From assembly GCA_013180625.2 (NCBI GenBank), contig SNVD02005083.1, forward strand, positions 124,001 to 188,000: 64,000 nt of DNA, given 5' to 3'. The position numbers and the translations under genes are program-made. Below the pieces are notes generated by a model that had not been told where the DNA came from, made no database searches, and saw only the letters and a program-made list of their open reading frames with translations. The stretch's first letter is position 1; each line of letters starts with the position of its first letter. Shown one piece after another: positions 1-11,799 of this stretch. The stretch comes from Boswellia sacra (Eukaryota > Streptophyta > Magnoliopsida > Sapindales > Burseraceae).

Positions 1-1032
1 CTGGCTTGTTGGTGATAGACACCACATGCAATCTTGTTCTGATAAGCCAGAATGAGAGTGTTGTTTGGTCAGTAAACATGAGCGAATAAGTCTAGGTCCA
101 GTGGTAGCACAACTTTTAGACTCAGGAAACTTTGTCCTGAGAGATAAACAAGATGCTAATTCGGGAGGTTATTTGTGGCAAAGCTTTGACTATCCATCCG
201 ATACATTGCTACCAGGAATGAAGATCGGATGGGACTTGAGAACTGGTCTTGAACGCCGTCTAACTGCAGGGAGGAGCCCAGATGACCCGTATCCCGGAAA
301 CTTTATATTGAGAGTAGAACGACAAGATGGTCCTGAGATAGTTATGTGGAAGGGGTTCAACAAAATTTCACAGAAGCGGTCCACGGAATGGCATTCGATT
401 CAGTAGTTCGCCAACAAGGTCCAACAAGGTTTATCAGGAAAACTTTGTCTGCAATGAGGAGGAATTGTACTACACATATAACCTCACAGATAAATCAGTA
501 TCAGGAAGGTTTCTTATGAATGAAACCAACTCTCTAGGTCAAGCACTCACATGGAATGAAGATACTCAACTTTGGAAGTTATTTAATAATGTGCCAATAG
601 ATTACTGTGATATTCATGGTGTTTGTAGTGCCTATGGGTATTGTATCAGTAGTGAATTTCCAAATTGCCAATATTTAAAAGGATTCAAGCCAAAATCAGC
701 AGAAGAAATTATCTGGTATCATGGGTATGATCGCAATAAGCCACTGAACTACTCGAGACAAGATGGCTTTATCAAATTTGTGGGTTGAAATTGCCAGATA
801 CTGCACATTCCTGGCTGAACAGAGGCATGGATATGAAGCAATGCAAGGAGAAATGCTTAGAAAACTCTTCTTATGTGGCATACACAAACTTAGATATTCG
901 GGAAGGAGGCAAAGGCTGTATGATTTGGTTTGGTGATCTAATTGATATCAGACACGCAGCAGAAAGTGGACAGGATATATATATTCGAATGTCTGCTTCT
1001 GAGCTAGGTATTACCTTAATTTTGTTCATTTG
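1..1032 (+). pseudogene. S-RLK pseudogene 1, lectin/SLG/PAN exon (5' end outside window)
   Basis: This is the extracellular part of a G-type lectin S-receptor-like kinase. The window opens inside the B-lectin domain. The motif [16 protein letters not shown] (about 178-225), the S-locus-glycoprotein region with CDIHGVCSAYGYC (about 607-645) and a PAN module with KQCKEKCLENSSYVAYTN (about 836-890) follow in the normal order. The reading frame is broken: stop codons lie near 85-95, there is a frameshift near 370-400 (the expected FRSGPWNG stretch changes frame), and another change of frame near 785 just before the PAN module. Compared with the intact paralogues at 36415 and 40990 the exon is colinear. 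I read it as a decayed gene copy. Its membrane exon follows at 1268 and its kinase exons at 19364, after two large insertions. Confidence 0.9.
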
Positions 1033-1267
1033 ACTAGTTTTTACAATCATTTTTTGGGTTTCACACTCCCAATGTTGTTAGATCAATAAGTCTATTTTTC
1101 TTTAATTTGTTCTTCGATTTGTTAACTTGGCCTATGTGGTCGCCAACATAACCCATTTCCTGGCTATAGGTCTTGCACATGTATTTTTGCTTTAATTTGA
1201 CCATATTGACTTTGCTATATCATTATTTACTAATTCGGTTTTTATTATAATTTAATCGTGTGTTAAG

Positions 1268-1383
1268 GGAAGGAAGATGACTATAAAACGATGATAGTGC
1301 TCTTTGTTGTTATCACCACTTTGTGGTTACTGGCATGCTTATAGCGAGCTATTACATTTACAAAACCAGAACAAAGGCAGCAG
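1268..1383 (+). pseudogene. S-RLK pseudogene 1, transmembrane exon
   Basis: This is a short exon between an AG acceptor ending at 1267 and a GT donor at 1384. It is colinear with the membrane exons at 37889-38005 and 42475-42600. It begins GKEDDYKTMIVLFVVIT and ends with a basic juxtamembrane stretch (YKTRTKAAG). The length (116) is out of step with the phase kept by the intact copies (117 or 126), and a TAG stop appears within the hydrophobic stretch, so a one-base change has broken it. Confidence 0.8.
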
Positions 1384-1486
1384 GTAAAATTAATCTATTC
1401 GATCGTCTTACCAAATTTATGGTAATATGTTTGTATCATGCAAGTATTAGCCATTTACTTTTGGTCAATATCTCTGATGAGATTAC

Positions 1487-1612
1487 TGTAACACCCAAAA
1501 TTTTAGTAGAATTAATAATGAGGATATTAAAAATTGATTTGAATGAAATAAGAATATAATTTATTGGTGTAATTAATTAGAGTTATTGTTGATTTTATGA
1601 GAGAAAATCAAA
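1487..1612. repeat. Possible left part of a degenerate LTR (TGTAACACCC start)
   Basis: Similarity to the homologous intron of the second S-RLK copy (around 32180-32275) fades at about 1486, where the sequence changes to TGTAACACCC, a common start of plant Ty3-type LTRs. The same unfamiliar sequence seems to resume after the LTR element, at 6319-7006. I found no matching right boundary or target duplication, so this could also be ordinary intron divergence. Confidence 0.35.
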
Positions 1613-1617
1613 CTATT

Positions 1618-2527
1618 TGAAAGTTTTTGCAGTACGAATAATACAATTGAAAACAGTAATGTAAATCGGAACAAGATTTTTATGTGGTTCGGTTGTAACC
1701 AACCTACATCTATGGATAACAAGAGTTGCAATCTACTATGTTATATGTGTTTATACTCGATTCAGGACTCTTTACAGTGGTAGACACCCGCTCACTCACT
1801 AACCTAATATATGTAAACTTGATCAACCTTGATCACAACCATAGTTCGTCACACACTCTTCTGATACTGCTCTTTTTTTGTCACGACTATCTTAACTACA
1901 CGCAGTTAAGAATAACATAACACCCGTAATTGGTACAGACACATGTGATTACTCAACTCCCTTAAGCTCACCCGATCTATAACAATTAAGCAAAGCCTAA
2001 AGCTTTACACAAGACATAAAAAACAAATAAAAGACGCACTCAAATTCGCTCTTGTTAGCTTTCTCTCAATTTGTCTTGAATGCGTTGAATGCCTTACTCC
2101 AAAAGCTATGAAGTATTTGATATCAATTGCAATCCTTATCATGATCCTATAGAATCTCAATAAAACTCATACGAAAAGTTTGGATAATAATCAAATATTA
2201 TAGGAAGTGATGATTATACTCTCCTAGGTAAACTAGAATACTTTAATAATATCTTAATCTAATAAAAGATAATTAATGCAAATATAAAACTTCCTATTTT
2301 AACTAGGATACCAAATCCAAACTTCTTCCTATTCAACTACTTATTCTTAATTCACCTAGGATACCAAATTAAAACTTATCCTATTCTAATTAAAATTCTC
2401 CTAATACAAAATATCTTTATAAAATAGATGAGATTAGATAAATATCAACATTTAATATTTTTATCACATGATGACAAATTACTTATGTGCAATGCATATG
2501 CCATGTGTGCCACGTGTAAAACCAACA
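1618..2527 (-). repeat. LTR (3' LTR in element orientation)
   Basis: Direct repeat of 910 bp matching 5398-6313 with scattered substitutions and small indels, including loss here of a short stretch that is present near 5893-5915 in the other copy. This divergence shows the insertion is not recent. Confidence 0.9.
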
Positions 2528-3729
2528 ATCTCTCCTTTTGGCATCATGTGATAAAAACATCTAAATTTTTCGAAAAAAATGCATGAATACATGTAATGCA
2601 ACTAAAATGAAACACAAAAACAAAGACTATAATGATAACCTAAAAAAAACAAAGAAACAACTAAATAACACTAGCAACATCTATACTTCTCCCCCATGTT
2701 TTTTGAACAAGTGCCAAAATATAAAAGAAAATCAAAATGACAAACAAAACTGCCTTGACTAAATGTTCACCTCTTCAAATTGTGCATAAATGTGAAAAAT
2801 AAATTTAAAAACCAAAAAACTAATTAAATCAAGTACTCCTTCAACTGAGCAAACTCTCCCTTAAATCAATTTCGCTGACCTGAAACTTTTGACATGTCAA
2901 AATACACTTAAGAGAATCAAACTGAGTCAGACATAAAGCACTGATCGTAAGTTGTACGAACCATAACTGAACAATCGAATTTTACATAACAGAAATATCT
3001 AGACATCATATAATCCTTTTAGAAACCAAGCATGTGTCAGAGTTGTTGATAATTTTTCATTATTTTATTACTTAATCCAATTGAGTGGTCAACCTGATCA
3101 TGCTTCTTACACATACAAAAGTTAATCTCAATATGAATTTTCAATGAATATAGTAGCTTTCACACATGTATAGAGGTAGCCCTTTTTTCATTTGAGTGGG
3201 TGACTTAAACATATTTCGAGGATACATTGAAGTTACTCTCAATGGATGGCTTCCACACATCATATACTGGTAGCCCTCTCTATATTTAACATGAAATTAC
3301 CAGCAAAATTATACCAATAAAACAGCTTAAGCATACTTTAAATATAAATAGACTAATGATGCTACAGATATAAACAACATAACTAAACACTGTTATAATT
3401 CAAGTAACTAACAAGTGCCAATGTCCTTTCTCAGTTTTTCAAATCTCAATGCATCTTAGTGTTTATATGGACATGTCAACTATTTGATTCTTAGATGAAA
3501 CATGCTCATTGCAGATAATGTTTGATTCAATAAGTTTCTAAACAACACTTTTTGTCATCACTTGTTTGACTGAAAATTTTCAAACACTTTTCATTTCCTA
3601 TCATATGTTTAGAACAAGCACAATCATTATTTGAAGAAATATTAAGTGCAACAACTTTGTAGTGAGTTTCATGTTTCTTAACCTAAACCTCTCGTGTCTT
3701 ATGTGACTATCTAAACTGACTTGCCTTTT

Positions 3730-4977
3730 TCTTTAAAAATTTTTGCAATTTATAGCACTTAGGTCTAATGTGACCTTTATCACCTCAAAAATAGCAAGTA
3801 GGAACAAATTTTCTTACATTTTCTGGATTTGAAATGAAAGAATTTATTGAGGAAGCAAAATCAGTCATATCTTTAAAGCTTGAGTTAGAAGTGTTACCCG
3901 AATTTGAAGCTTTAACAGACACTATTTTTTATGTTGAAGCGCCATTCTTTCCATCATATCCCAAACCATATTTGATGGAGTTATCACGGCCTAAACTCAG
4001 AATTTGATCAAGATTTGCTGAGCCTATCTTAAGCTGATTAATGTACTTGCTTGCCTCATCCAATTCTGTAATAATTTTTTGGATACATTCTGTCTTGTCT
4101 GTCACAGTAGCTTCCAGTTTTATGATTTTTTCATCAACAGATGTTATTTCACTCTTGAACACTTCTTGTTCATTTTGAAGAGTTTTGATTTGCATTTTCT
4201 GCATCTCCCACATCTCATAGAGTGCATTATGTGCCTCTTGAAGTTCTCCATAGTGTTCAGCATCCTTCACTCATCAATGTCTGATTTGTTCTGTTCTGTT
4301 ATGTTAGACACAACATCTTCAAGCATGTTAGACACAACCGTTTGCTCTTTATTTGAAATAGTCCCATTGAATGCTAAAAAATTGATGGAGTCTTCTTCAT
4401 CTGTTTCTGCGTCATCATCACTCTATGTTACACACAAACTCTTTTTCTTCTTGTAATTAGGACACTCAGATTGAATGTGCCCAAATCTCTTGCATTTATA
4501 ACATTGAATTTGACCTTCTCTCAATCTTCTCTTGATTTTTCTTTGCATGCTCTTGAAAAAATTTTCTAACATTAAAGTTCTCTAAATTTTTCTTCTTAAG
4601 ATTTTTCTTCATATATTTGACAAAATTCTTTGTCAAATGAGCAATTTCATCATCGGAGTTATCAAGATTTATGTCATGTTTTTCTCCTTTTTTTAAAGAA
4701 GTAATAAAGACAATACTCTTTTCCTTCTTTCTTGACTTTAAACCCATCTCATATGCTTGAAGCGACCTAATCAACTCATCAACTCGCAACGATTTTACAT
4801 TATTGCTTTCTTCGATAGCTGTGACCTTAGGCTAAAATTTTTCTGATAAAGATCTAGTATCTTGCCAACAATTTTAGTCTCGGTATATTCCTCACCAAGC
4901 ATATAAGTAGAAAAATCACTAATAATTTCTTCTTCATGCATAGCTAAGTTCTCAAATTTAGAAGTCAAAGTAAGCAA
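3730..4977 (-). pseudogene. gag polyprotein remnant (UBN2-type) with zinc knuckles
   Basis: Read on the minus strand from about 4977 downward, the fragments show LTSKFENLAMHEEE and MRVDELIRSLQAYEM. These are characteristic of the UBN2/gag-polypeptide family of plant Copia elements. They are followed by a clear CX2CX4HX4C zinc knuckle (CYKCKRFGHIQSEC, about 4466-4507). A second knuckle-like motif (CYF-GDKGHIRPKC, about 3750-3795) has a stop codon in place of its second cysteine. A coiled-coil-like, Lys/Glu-rich region lies between them (3929-4270). Stops and frame changes separate the pieces. Gag would normally form the cytoplasmic virus-like particle; this copy cannot encode a full one. Confidence 0.8.
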
Positions 4978-5397
4978 CTTAGATTCTTTAACCCTTTGAG
5001 TACCTTCATTCTTTACCTCAATGATATCCCAAGCTTCTTTTGCTATGGTGCACTTTGAAATTAATCTAAACTGTTGAAGGTCGACAGCATGAAAAATAGC
5101 ATTGATGCCTCTGGAGTTTCATCTAGCTAATCGATATTCAACTTCACTCCACTCATTATGTGGTTTCTCAATCTACTGCCCAGCGTTATTGGTTTTTGTT
5201 GGGGGTGTCCAGCCATGAAAAATGCTCATCCACTGATTGATTTGATGATAGCTCTCATCTTGACTTTCCAATAAGCATAGTTTCATTTTCAAGTAACGCT
5301 GGTTAAGTGACCGATCCTCCTATCCGAAATCCTTCCATTTCTACAAAAAAAAGTTTGATCTACACTAGTATGTAAGTGTACCTGCTCTGATACTAAT

Positions 5398-6313
5398 TGA
5401 AAATTTTTGCAATGTATGGTTAATTATGAATAATATAACTGAAAACAGTAATGTAAATCAGAACATGATTTTTACGTAGTTTGGTTATAACCAACCTATA
5501 TCCACTGGTAACAAGAGTTGCAATCTCTTATGTTGTATGTGTTTACACTTGAATTAGGACTCTTTACAGTGGTAGACACCCGCTCACTCACTAACCTAAT
5601 ATATGTAAACTTGATCAACCTCGATCACAACCATAGTCCTTCACATTCCCTTCTGATGCTTCTCTTTTTCTGTCACGACTATCTTAACTATACACAGTTA
5701 GGAATAACATAACACCCGTAACTGGTACAGACACATGTGATTACTTAACTCCCTTAAGCTCACACAATCTATAACAATTAACCAAAGCCTAAAGCTTTAC
5801 ACAAGACATAAAAACAAATAAAAGACACACTCGAACTTGCTCTTGCTAGCTCTCTCTCAATTTGTCTTGATTGCGATGAATGTCGTACTCTAAAAGCTAG
5901 GAAGATAGCTTTATATAGTATTTGATATCAATTACAATCCTTATCATGATCCTGTAGAATCTTAATAAAACTCATAAGAAAAGTTCGGATAATAATCAAA
6001 TATTATAGGAAGTGATAATTATACTTTCCTAAATAAACTAGAATACTTAAATAATATCCTAATCCAAAAAGAGATAATTAATACAAATATAAAACTTCAT
6101 ATTTCAACTAGGATACCAAATTCGAACTTCTTCCTATTCAACTAGGATACCAAATTAAAACTTATCATATTCTAATTAAAATTCTCCTAATACAAAATAT
6201 TTATATAAAATAGATGAGATTAGGAAAATATCAACATTTAATGTTTTTATCACATGATGACAAATTACTCATGTGCAATGCACATGCCATGTGTGCCACG
6301 TGTAGAACCAACA
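5398..6313 (-). repeat. LTR (5' LTR in element orientation)
   Basis: Direct repeat of 916 bp paired with 1618-2527. The tRNA-Met-type primer-binding site lies immediately outside it at about 5381-5395, which fixes the element on the minus strand. Confidence 0.9.
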
Positions 6314-6318
6314 CTATT

Positions 6319-7006
6319 AACTAGGGGAATTATTATTTGATTTTTGGATGTTGAAGCAATTAGGGGAATTTAATGATTAATTGAAAAGAATATTGACAGG
6401 TAGTATTAAGTGATTGAGTTTTATTTGGAAGTCAGTGAGTGCTTGGGAGTAATTGGAGAAATGATTAAGCTAATAGGAGAAGTAGAATATATTTATTTCC
6501 CTGATTAGACAATTGCTTATTCTTTTGTAAGGGACAAGTGTTTTGTCGTTGAATTTACATTGAGGCTCCCAAACATTAAACATCAAACTTTATCCAGAGA
6601 AAGAGGAAGCTTTCACAAAGTCTATAACTATATTTTCCTTTGAGACATAATTGCAGATAACTGGATCTTTGATTGAAAAGGAATTGTAATGAAGTTTATT
6701 TTCTATCACATAAGAATATCATCTACTAATCATTGTATATAAGGAGTTAAACTCAAGTTCAAATTGATACGTGTTTTGTGTTAAGATATTTGATCAATAT
6801 TTTGATTGATTTAGAAGTGGTGTTGTAATAGGATTCGTAAGATAAGCAAAATAGGATTCATGTGTTATGTTTGGTTTGACAGAGTTATTTAAGTCAGCCT
6901 ATTATTCAATAAATTTTTATTATTGATTGATTAATTTTTAAATTAGAGTTATTTAATCAACTAAATAAGATTTTGAATCCATGTCTTTCACCATAGAAAA
7001 TATACA
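6319..7006. other. Non-coding stretch between two insertions
   Basis: AT-rich sequence with no reading frame. It separates the right target duplication of the LTR element from the left target duplication of the CACTA element. It may continue the LTR-like sequence that starts at 1487, and a TATATAAGG box sits near 6737. It does not resemble the paralogous S-RLK introns, so I think it is older repeat sequence, but no family was identified. Confidence 0.4.
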
Positions 7007-7009
7007 TGT

Positions 7010-7380
7010 CACTAGTAGAAATTGGACATTTTACAACATTTAGAAAACGCTGTAAAACATCTATCACAGCGTTTTACCACGGGTTGTTATCGACGGAGCT
7101 ATAAAAGCATTGTACTTAATTACAACATTTTACAACTGCTGTATACAAACGCTGTAATTGTGTACTATACAACGTTTATAAAACGCTATAAATATTGTAT
7201 TACAACATTTAATAAACGCTGTAAAAGCCACTTCACAGCTCTTTAAGAAAGCTGTGCATGTTTGCTGGAGAATTTATCCATGTTGTTCACAGCACTTAAT
7301 AATCGTTACGAAGGACTTTTGCAGCTTGTTAAAAACGTTGTAATGAGATATTGACAACATTTATAAAACGCTGTAAACAA
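7010..7380. repeat. CACTA left terminal and subterminal repeat region
   Basis: The terminus CACTAGTAGAAAT is followed by at least seven degenerate copies of AAACGCTGTAA in both orientations, for example near 7047, 7068, 7150, 7215 and 7365. Arrays like this are the usual binding sites for the element's own DNA-binding protein. The motif recurs, more degenerate, at the right end. Confidence 0.8.
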
Positions 7381-7672
7381 TGTGTGGTTTTTTTTTAAAA
7401 TACAATTAAATGAAAATGCCACTCATTTCATTCAAATATTAATAACACACTCTAACTGCAATTCAATTATTAAGTTTAATCCAATACTCATCATCAATCA
7501 ATTGCAAATATTTCATAAGCAAAGAACAAAACTTTTGAAATATCTTATGTCATAATAATAAACATCTTGGTTTAATATCAAGTACACATAAAAATATCAT
7601 CTCAATTCAACTCAATATGATAACAAAATACCATAACCTATAGCATTTAACCATTAACTAAGCACCAACTAG

Positions 7673-10600
7673 CTAGTCTAACTTAACATAATTCTTTGGC
7701 CAAGCGATGGTGCTTCCTACTGCATCATTGAGGACATGAAATTCGGTTGTAGGACGATATAGAGGTGTATTCTCCACTAGTGCCACTATCACCCAAATTT
7801 TCCAATAGTCTGGTCCAAGAAACACATGATGTACCTGTGAATGTGGATCTATTGATGCAATTTTTCCTTCTCCCACTATAGCATCGATTCCCATCCAATC
7901 CAGCAATTTACATTGAGCATTCTCCAAGTTATTTGAGCCACAACCACCACCATTGGTCTTTTCCACCTTTTACAATCCAATAAGAAAATATAATTAGTCA
8001 TATTTCAACTTCTCACGTGTTGTAAACAAACATAAACTATATTGTCAAAAGAAAACAACTTTAATCATAACTATAAGCCTGCACACAACTAACTTATTGA
8101 GAAACATGAAGAAATCATGAAGAAATGTAAATTAACTTGCTTAGGATTAATAACAAATTTATTAGAGTGATCCAGCCAAGACAAGGGTTACACTTTAGAC
8201 AAGCATTGGGTAAATCATCTCTATAAATCTACTTAGTGTAAATAAATCTTGACTATTGCTATAAATCTACTTACTTAAGTAGAAACCAATAAACACATCT
8301 AGATGGGTAAATCATGATTCAAGCTAACCTGAATTCTCCATGAAAAATAGACACATTACAAACACATCTACATGGCTCAAGTGTCATTCAAACAAAATAT
8401 TATCAAATGCATTATACTCATCATGAGGTTCTAATTAAGAATAGAAAAGTATTCAAGAATTCACCCAAATTTCGATTTCTTCTACCTTGTTCAACAGGTA
8501 AGTGATCAACTATCTTTTCTTTTCTTTATTATATTACTTTTTTTCATCATTACTTGGGTCCTACATTTGATTACATAGTGGCCAGGTTCATATTGTGACA
8601 CCACAAAACACAATACTAGAATCCAACCAATAAAAAGCCTACAGCAGATTTTGGCATTCATGGACTGTGGCCTAATTACAATGACAGTTCCTATCCACCA
8701 AATTGTGATCCTCATAGCCCTTTCAACCCATCTAAGGTACTTGTGATTTCTAAGCATTCACCCTGTGTTATACATTTTGTTCAATCATATAAGACATCAT
8801 GATTCTAGAATTAAAGCAGTATTCGAAAAGAGCCATTGGTAAAGGAAAAAAAAACAAAGAAGCAAAAATCTAGCAACGAAAAAGGAATTCAAATCTTAAA
8901 CATTTTCAAAAATTATTCGTACAAATAGTTATGCATGGATGACAAACCCAAGCAACCTGTAGAGAGACAGAAACAATGATTCAAACAAGTCAATAAAGCA
9001 GTCCGCGAATCAGATAGCATATATTTGTCACAACTAATATTCAGGTGGATGAAACAACTAATAAATTAGATGAAACCTTAGGTGATACTCCTTTTTACAA
9101 TATTATAAATCAGTTTTGGGATTATAATTAATGCAGAATCATAAAGTAAATAAATGTCATAATTACACTTACTTGTGGAGTGTCTTGTGTCCCATTGTTT
9201 ACAAAATCTTGCATTGTATCTACTCCTTGGTCTTGAAAAGTATTTGGCAATCAGTAATAAGTACTCTTTACGACACGATATTTTAGAGAACAACATTATG
9301 ATTCCAAAATTAAAATCTAAACTCCATTTAATACATCATTAACGCAATCACATCAAAAACTAACATAAATTACACTGACTACCTGACTATTGACCACATG
9401 TTTGATTAAAATGTTCTTAAGTTCATCATATTTGTTTTGAAGATCCATTAATTGATGCTGCATTCTTGTATTATTTCACTTGGTTAATGACTCTAAAGCC
9501 ATTATTGCTGGTGTAGCTCCAAATCCACCTCCTAGCACTCTTCCTGGACGTTCTGGACCATATATATGGTTGATAGCATCTCCATTGATATTAGAACCAT
9601 CACTTGATTGGGTTTTCCTAAATTCTTCAATTTTTTCCTAAATCAAATATGAAAAATTTAGTCCAAGTAGTCAGTAGTTTAGAGTAATCTATAGGAATAT
9701 GAAAATAAATGTAAATAGAAAAAAGTTTTTTACCATTGATTCAGTAACCTCCTCACTGCTTGGTTTCCCATCTTTGTTAGAATAAGCACGAATCCACACA
9801 TCGACTCTAGTTATTGATTTTTTAGGATTCTCTTGAGTCTACACTTGTAAGCATGATAAGTAATTAAAAAATAAGACAATCTGATTGAAAAAGTAATTGA
9901 ACAATTTGATTGTAATTTAATAATAAATTTTACCATTTCATATCTTAGGCGAGCCATTCCTTTACGACTTGTCCGGTGCATTTTCTTTTGTTTTCCTCTC
10001 AAATATTGATAATGTGAACTCTTCGCCTAAATAAAGGTGAAAGTAAATTAGTTGGAATATATAAGAACTTATATTTTCTAAGTTTGGAAACTACATTATT
10101 TACCTGAAATTCTTTAGAAGTTCTTTGCTTAAGAAACTTGCCCCATTCTTTATCACGTTTGATATGCCAAGGCTTCAAGTCCTTCAATGCTGCAAGGTGG
10201 TCCTTCACATCTTTATCAAATAACAAGTTCCTAATTTTACGTGATAACTCTAATTTGTAAGTTCTCCACGTCTTGCCCATTGTCATTAACACCCATTGCC
10301 TATGACATTCCTCAAGAATGAAGTGTTGCTGTAAGAGGAAAAATGCAAGAAATTAGGACTTAGTAAGCATATATATAAACCATGTTACATCTACTTACTA
10401 AAATTGATGTCTTTACCTTTATGGCAATCCAAAGTCTCATTTTAAGATCATCATCTACGGCATGCCAGTTGTCATATGTTATAGGCACCATCTCTCTTAC
10501 TAAACAACCAATGTAAGAAGACAATCTATTTGAATTTTTACCTACAACTTGCCCATATTCATTAAACTCTACCTCCATGGGTTTGCCATCAGGAGGAGCA

Positions 10601-10894
10601 ACCCATTGAATCTTTGCATGACCTATTTTCTTCTTTTTTGTAGTGGAAGAAGGTTGTGTTCCAGAGTCAGAATTAGTATCCATAAAATCAATGTTTTCAT
10701 GGTCTTCAATCTCATCTCGTAAGGCTCTACCTATAGCTGCCCGATCCTTTTTGGCCCTTTTCATTGCTTGTTTAGAAGACTATTTAATGACATTAAAACA
10801 ATTTATATCAGCTCATAAAGTAAATAACAAACATTAATCAATGCACTTATGACAATAAAGTACTTAGACTTACTTCTCCTTGGTCTTTCGACAT
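7673..10894 (-). CDS. CACTA second gene: Ptta/En/Spm transposase-like protein (multi-exon, exact splicing not resolved)
   Basis: A minus-strand gene of several exons with a likely start at 10894 (MSKDQGE). Visible coding pieces in order are: 10360-10764 (Lys-rich stretch, then MEVEFNEYGQVVGKNS and SSYIGCLVREMVPITYDNW), 9999-10292 (KDLKPWHIKRDKEWGKFL), 9811-10002 (KKMHRTSRKGMARLRYEM), about 9470-9640 (IYGPERPGRVLGGGFG) and 7673-7966 (a C-terminal block ending WPKNYVKLD). These are the conserved blocks of the plant transposase Ptta/En/Spm family and the domain that normally follows it. The role is presumed DNA binding at the subterminal repeats. A TGA sits soon after ALESLTK near 9480, which may be an exon edge or a real stop. 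Whether the gene is intact cannot be settled by eye. Confidence 0.75.
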
Positions 10895-11070
10895 GATGTA
10901 AACAACTTTCTACCCCTCTACTCTTTTGGTATCCTGTGATAGGAAACAAGTTATGAAATAGAAATAATTGGCATAACAAAGTGTTAAAAAAATTGTCAAT
11001 GAAACAACAAATACATTTATTATATACAAATATAACACATCTAATAAGAAAGCAACATCAACCATGCTAA

Positions 11071-11740
11071 TTACACATATAGTCCATCACAATCCTCTCT
11101 TACATTATTATCATCTTCACTTATGTCTCTAGACAAGCTTAATATAGATGTATCTATTCCTGAAAAAGAAGTGAATATACTATCTTGATACATATCCATA
11201 TCATGACACTTTCTTGAAGGGGCTTTTAATACAATGAAACAGGATGATGTATCAGTTTCCTTTGCATAAAAGACTTGTTTTGCTTGTGATGCCAAAATGA
11301 ATGAATCTATGTCAAATTGACTTTGTCCTTCACGTAAATTAGCAATAGTGAACCCATCCTCTTTCCTCACATTGGTAGTGTTGGCCCAATCACATTTAAA
11401 TAATGGTACTTTAAATGTGTAGTAATCAAGTACAATGATATCTTTGATAATTCCATAATAGAAGATCTTTTCAACCACTTGATTAGTATCTTTGACACTG
11501 GATCTGCATATGGTTTCTGCTTCAATGGAGACACCGCTATCTTGCATAGATTTTTCACCATCCTTTGTACGAAAACGAAGTCCATTGATAGTATATCTCG
11601 AGTATGACATTACTGTCCTTTTGGGTCCAAATGCAAGCCATTTCAATGTCTCACTGATCCCAGTTGCTTGACACTTTATCCGTTTAAGCCTCAATTATGT
11701 TAGAAACTTCAAGTTGATGCACACTCATACACACACATAC

Positions 11741-11799
<59 letters not shown>

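Larger units (their letters stand above)
1613..6318 (-). mobile_element. Copia-type LTR retrotransposon with gag but no pol, flanked by TSD CTATT
   Basis: Two similar direct repeats (1618-2527 and 5398-6313) both begin TGAAA and end ACCAACA on the + strand. They are flanked by identical 5-bp duplications, CTATT at 1613-1617 and 6314-6318. In minus orientation a primer-binding site resembling TGGTATCAGAGC lies at about 5381-5395, right beside the 5' LTR. A purine tract (CCAAAAGGAGAGAT, about 2528-2541) precedes the 3' LTR. The interior (2.87 kb) holds only gag-like fragments. No protease, integrase, reverse transcriptase or RNase H motif was seen, so it would depend on proteins from a relative. 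It lies in the intron between the membrane and kinase exons of S-RLK pseudogene 1. Confidence 0.93.

Noticed and set aside
1726..1920. Similar 64-codon frames in both LTRs of the gag-only element (also 5518-5712)
   Set aside because: They are alike only because the LTRs are repeats; they lie on the strand opposite to the element and have no family resemblance.
8506..8757. Minus-strand frame in the CACTA second gene region
   Set aside because: It does not match any conserved block of that gene family and lies where an intron is expected.
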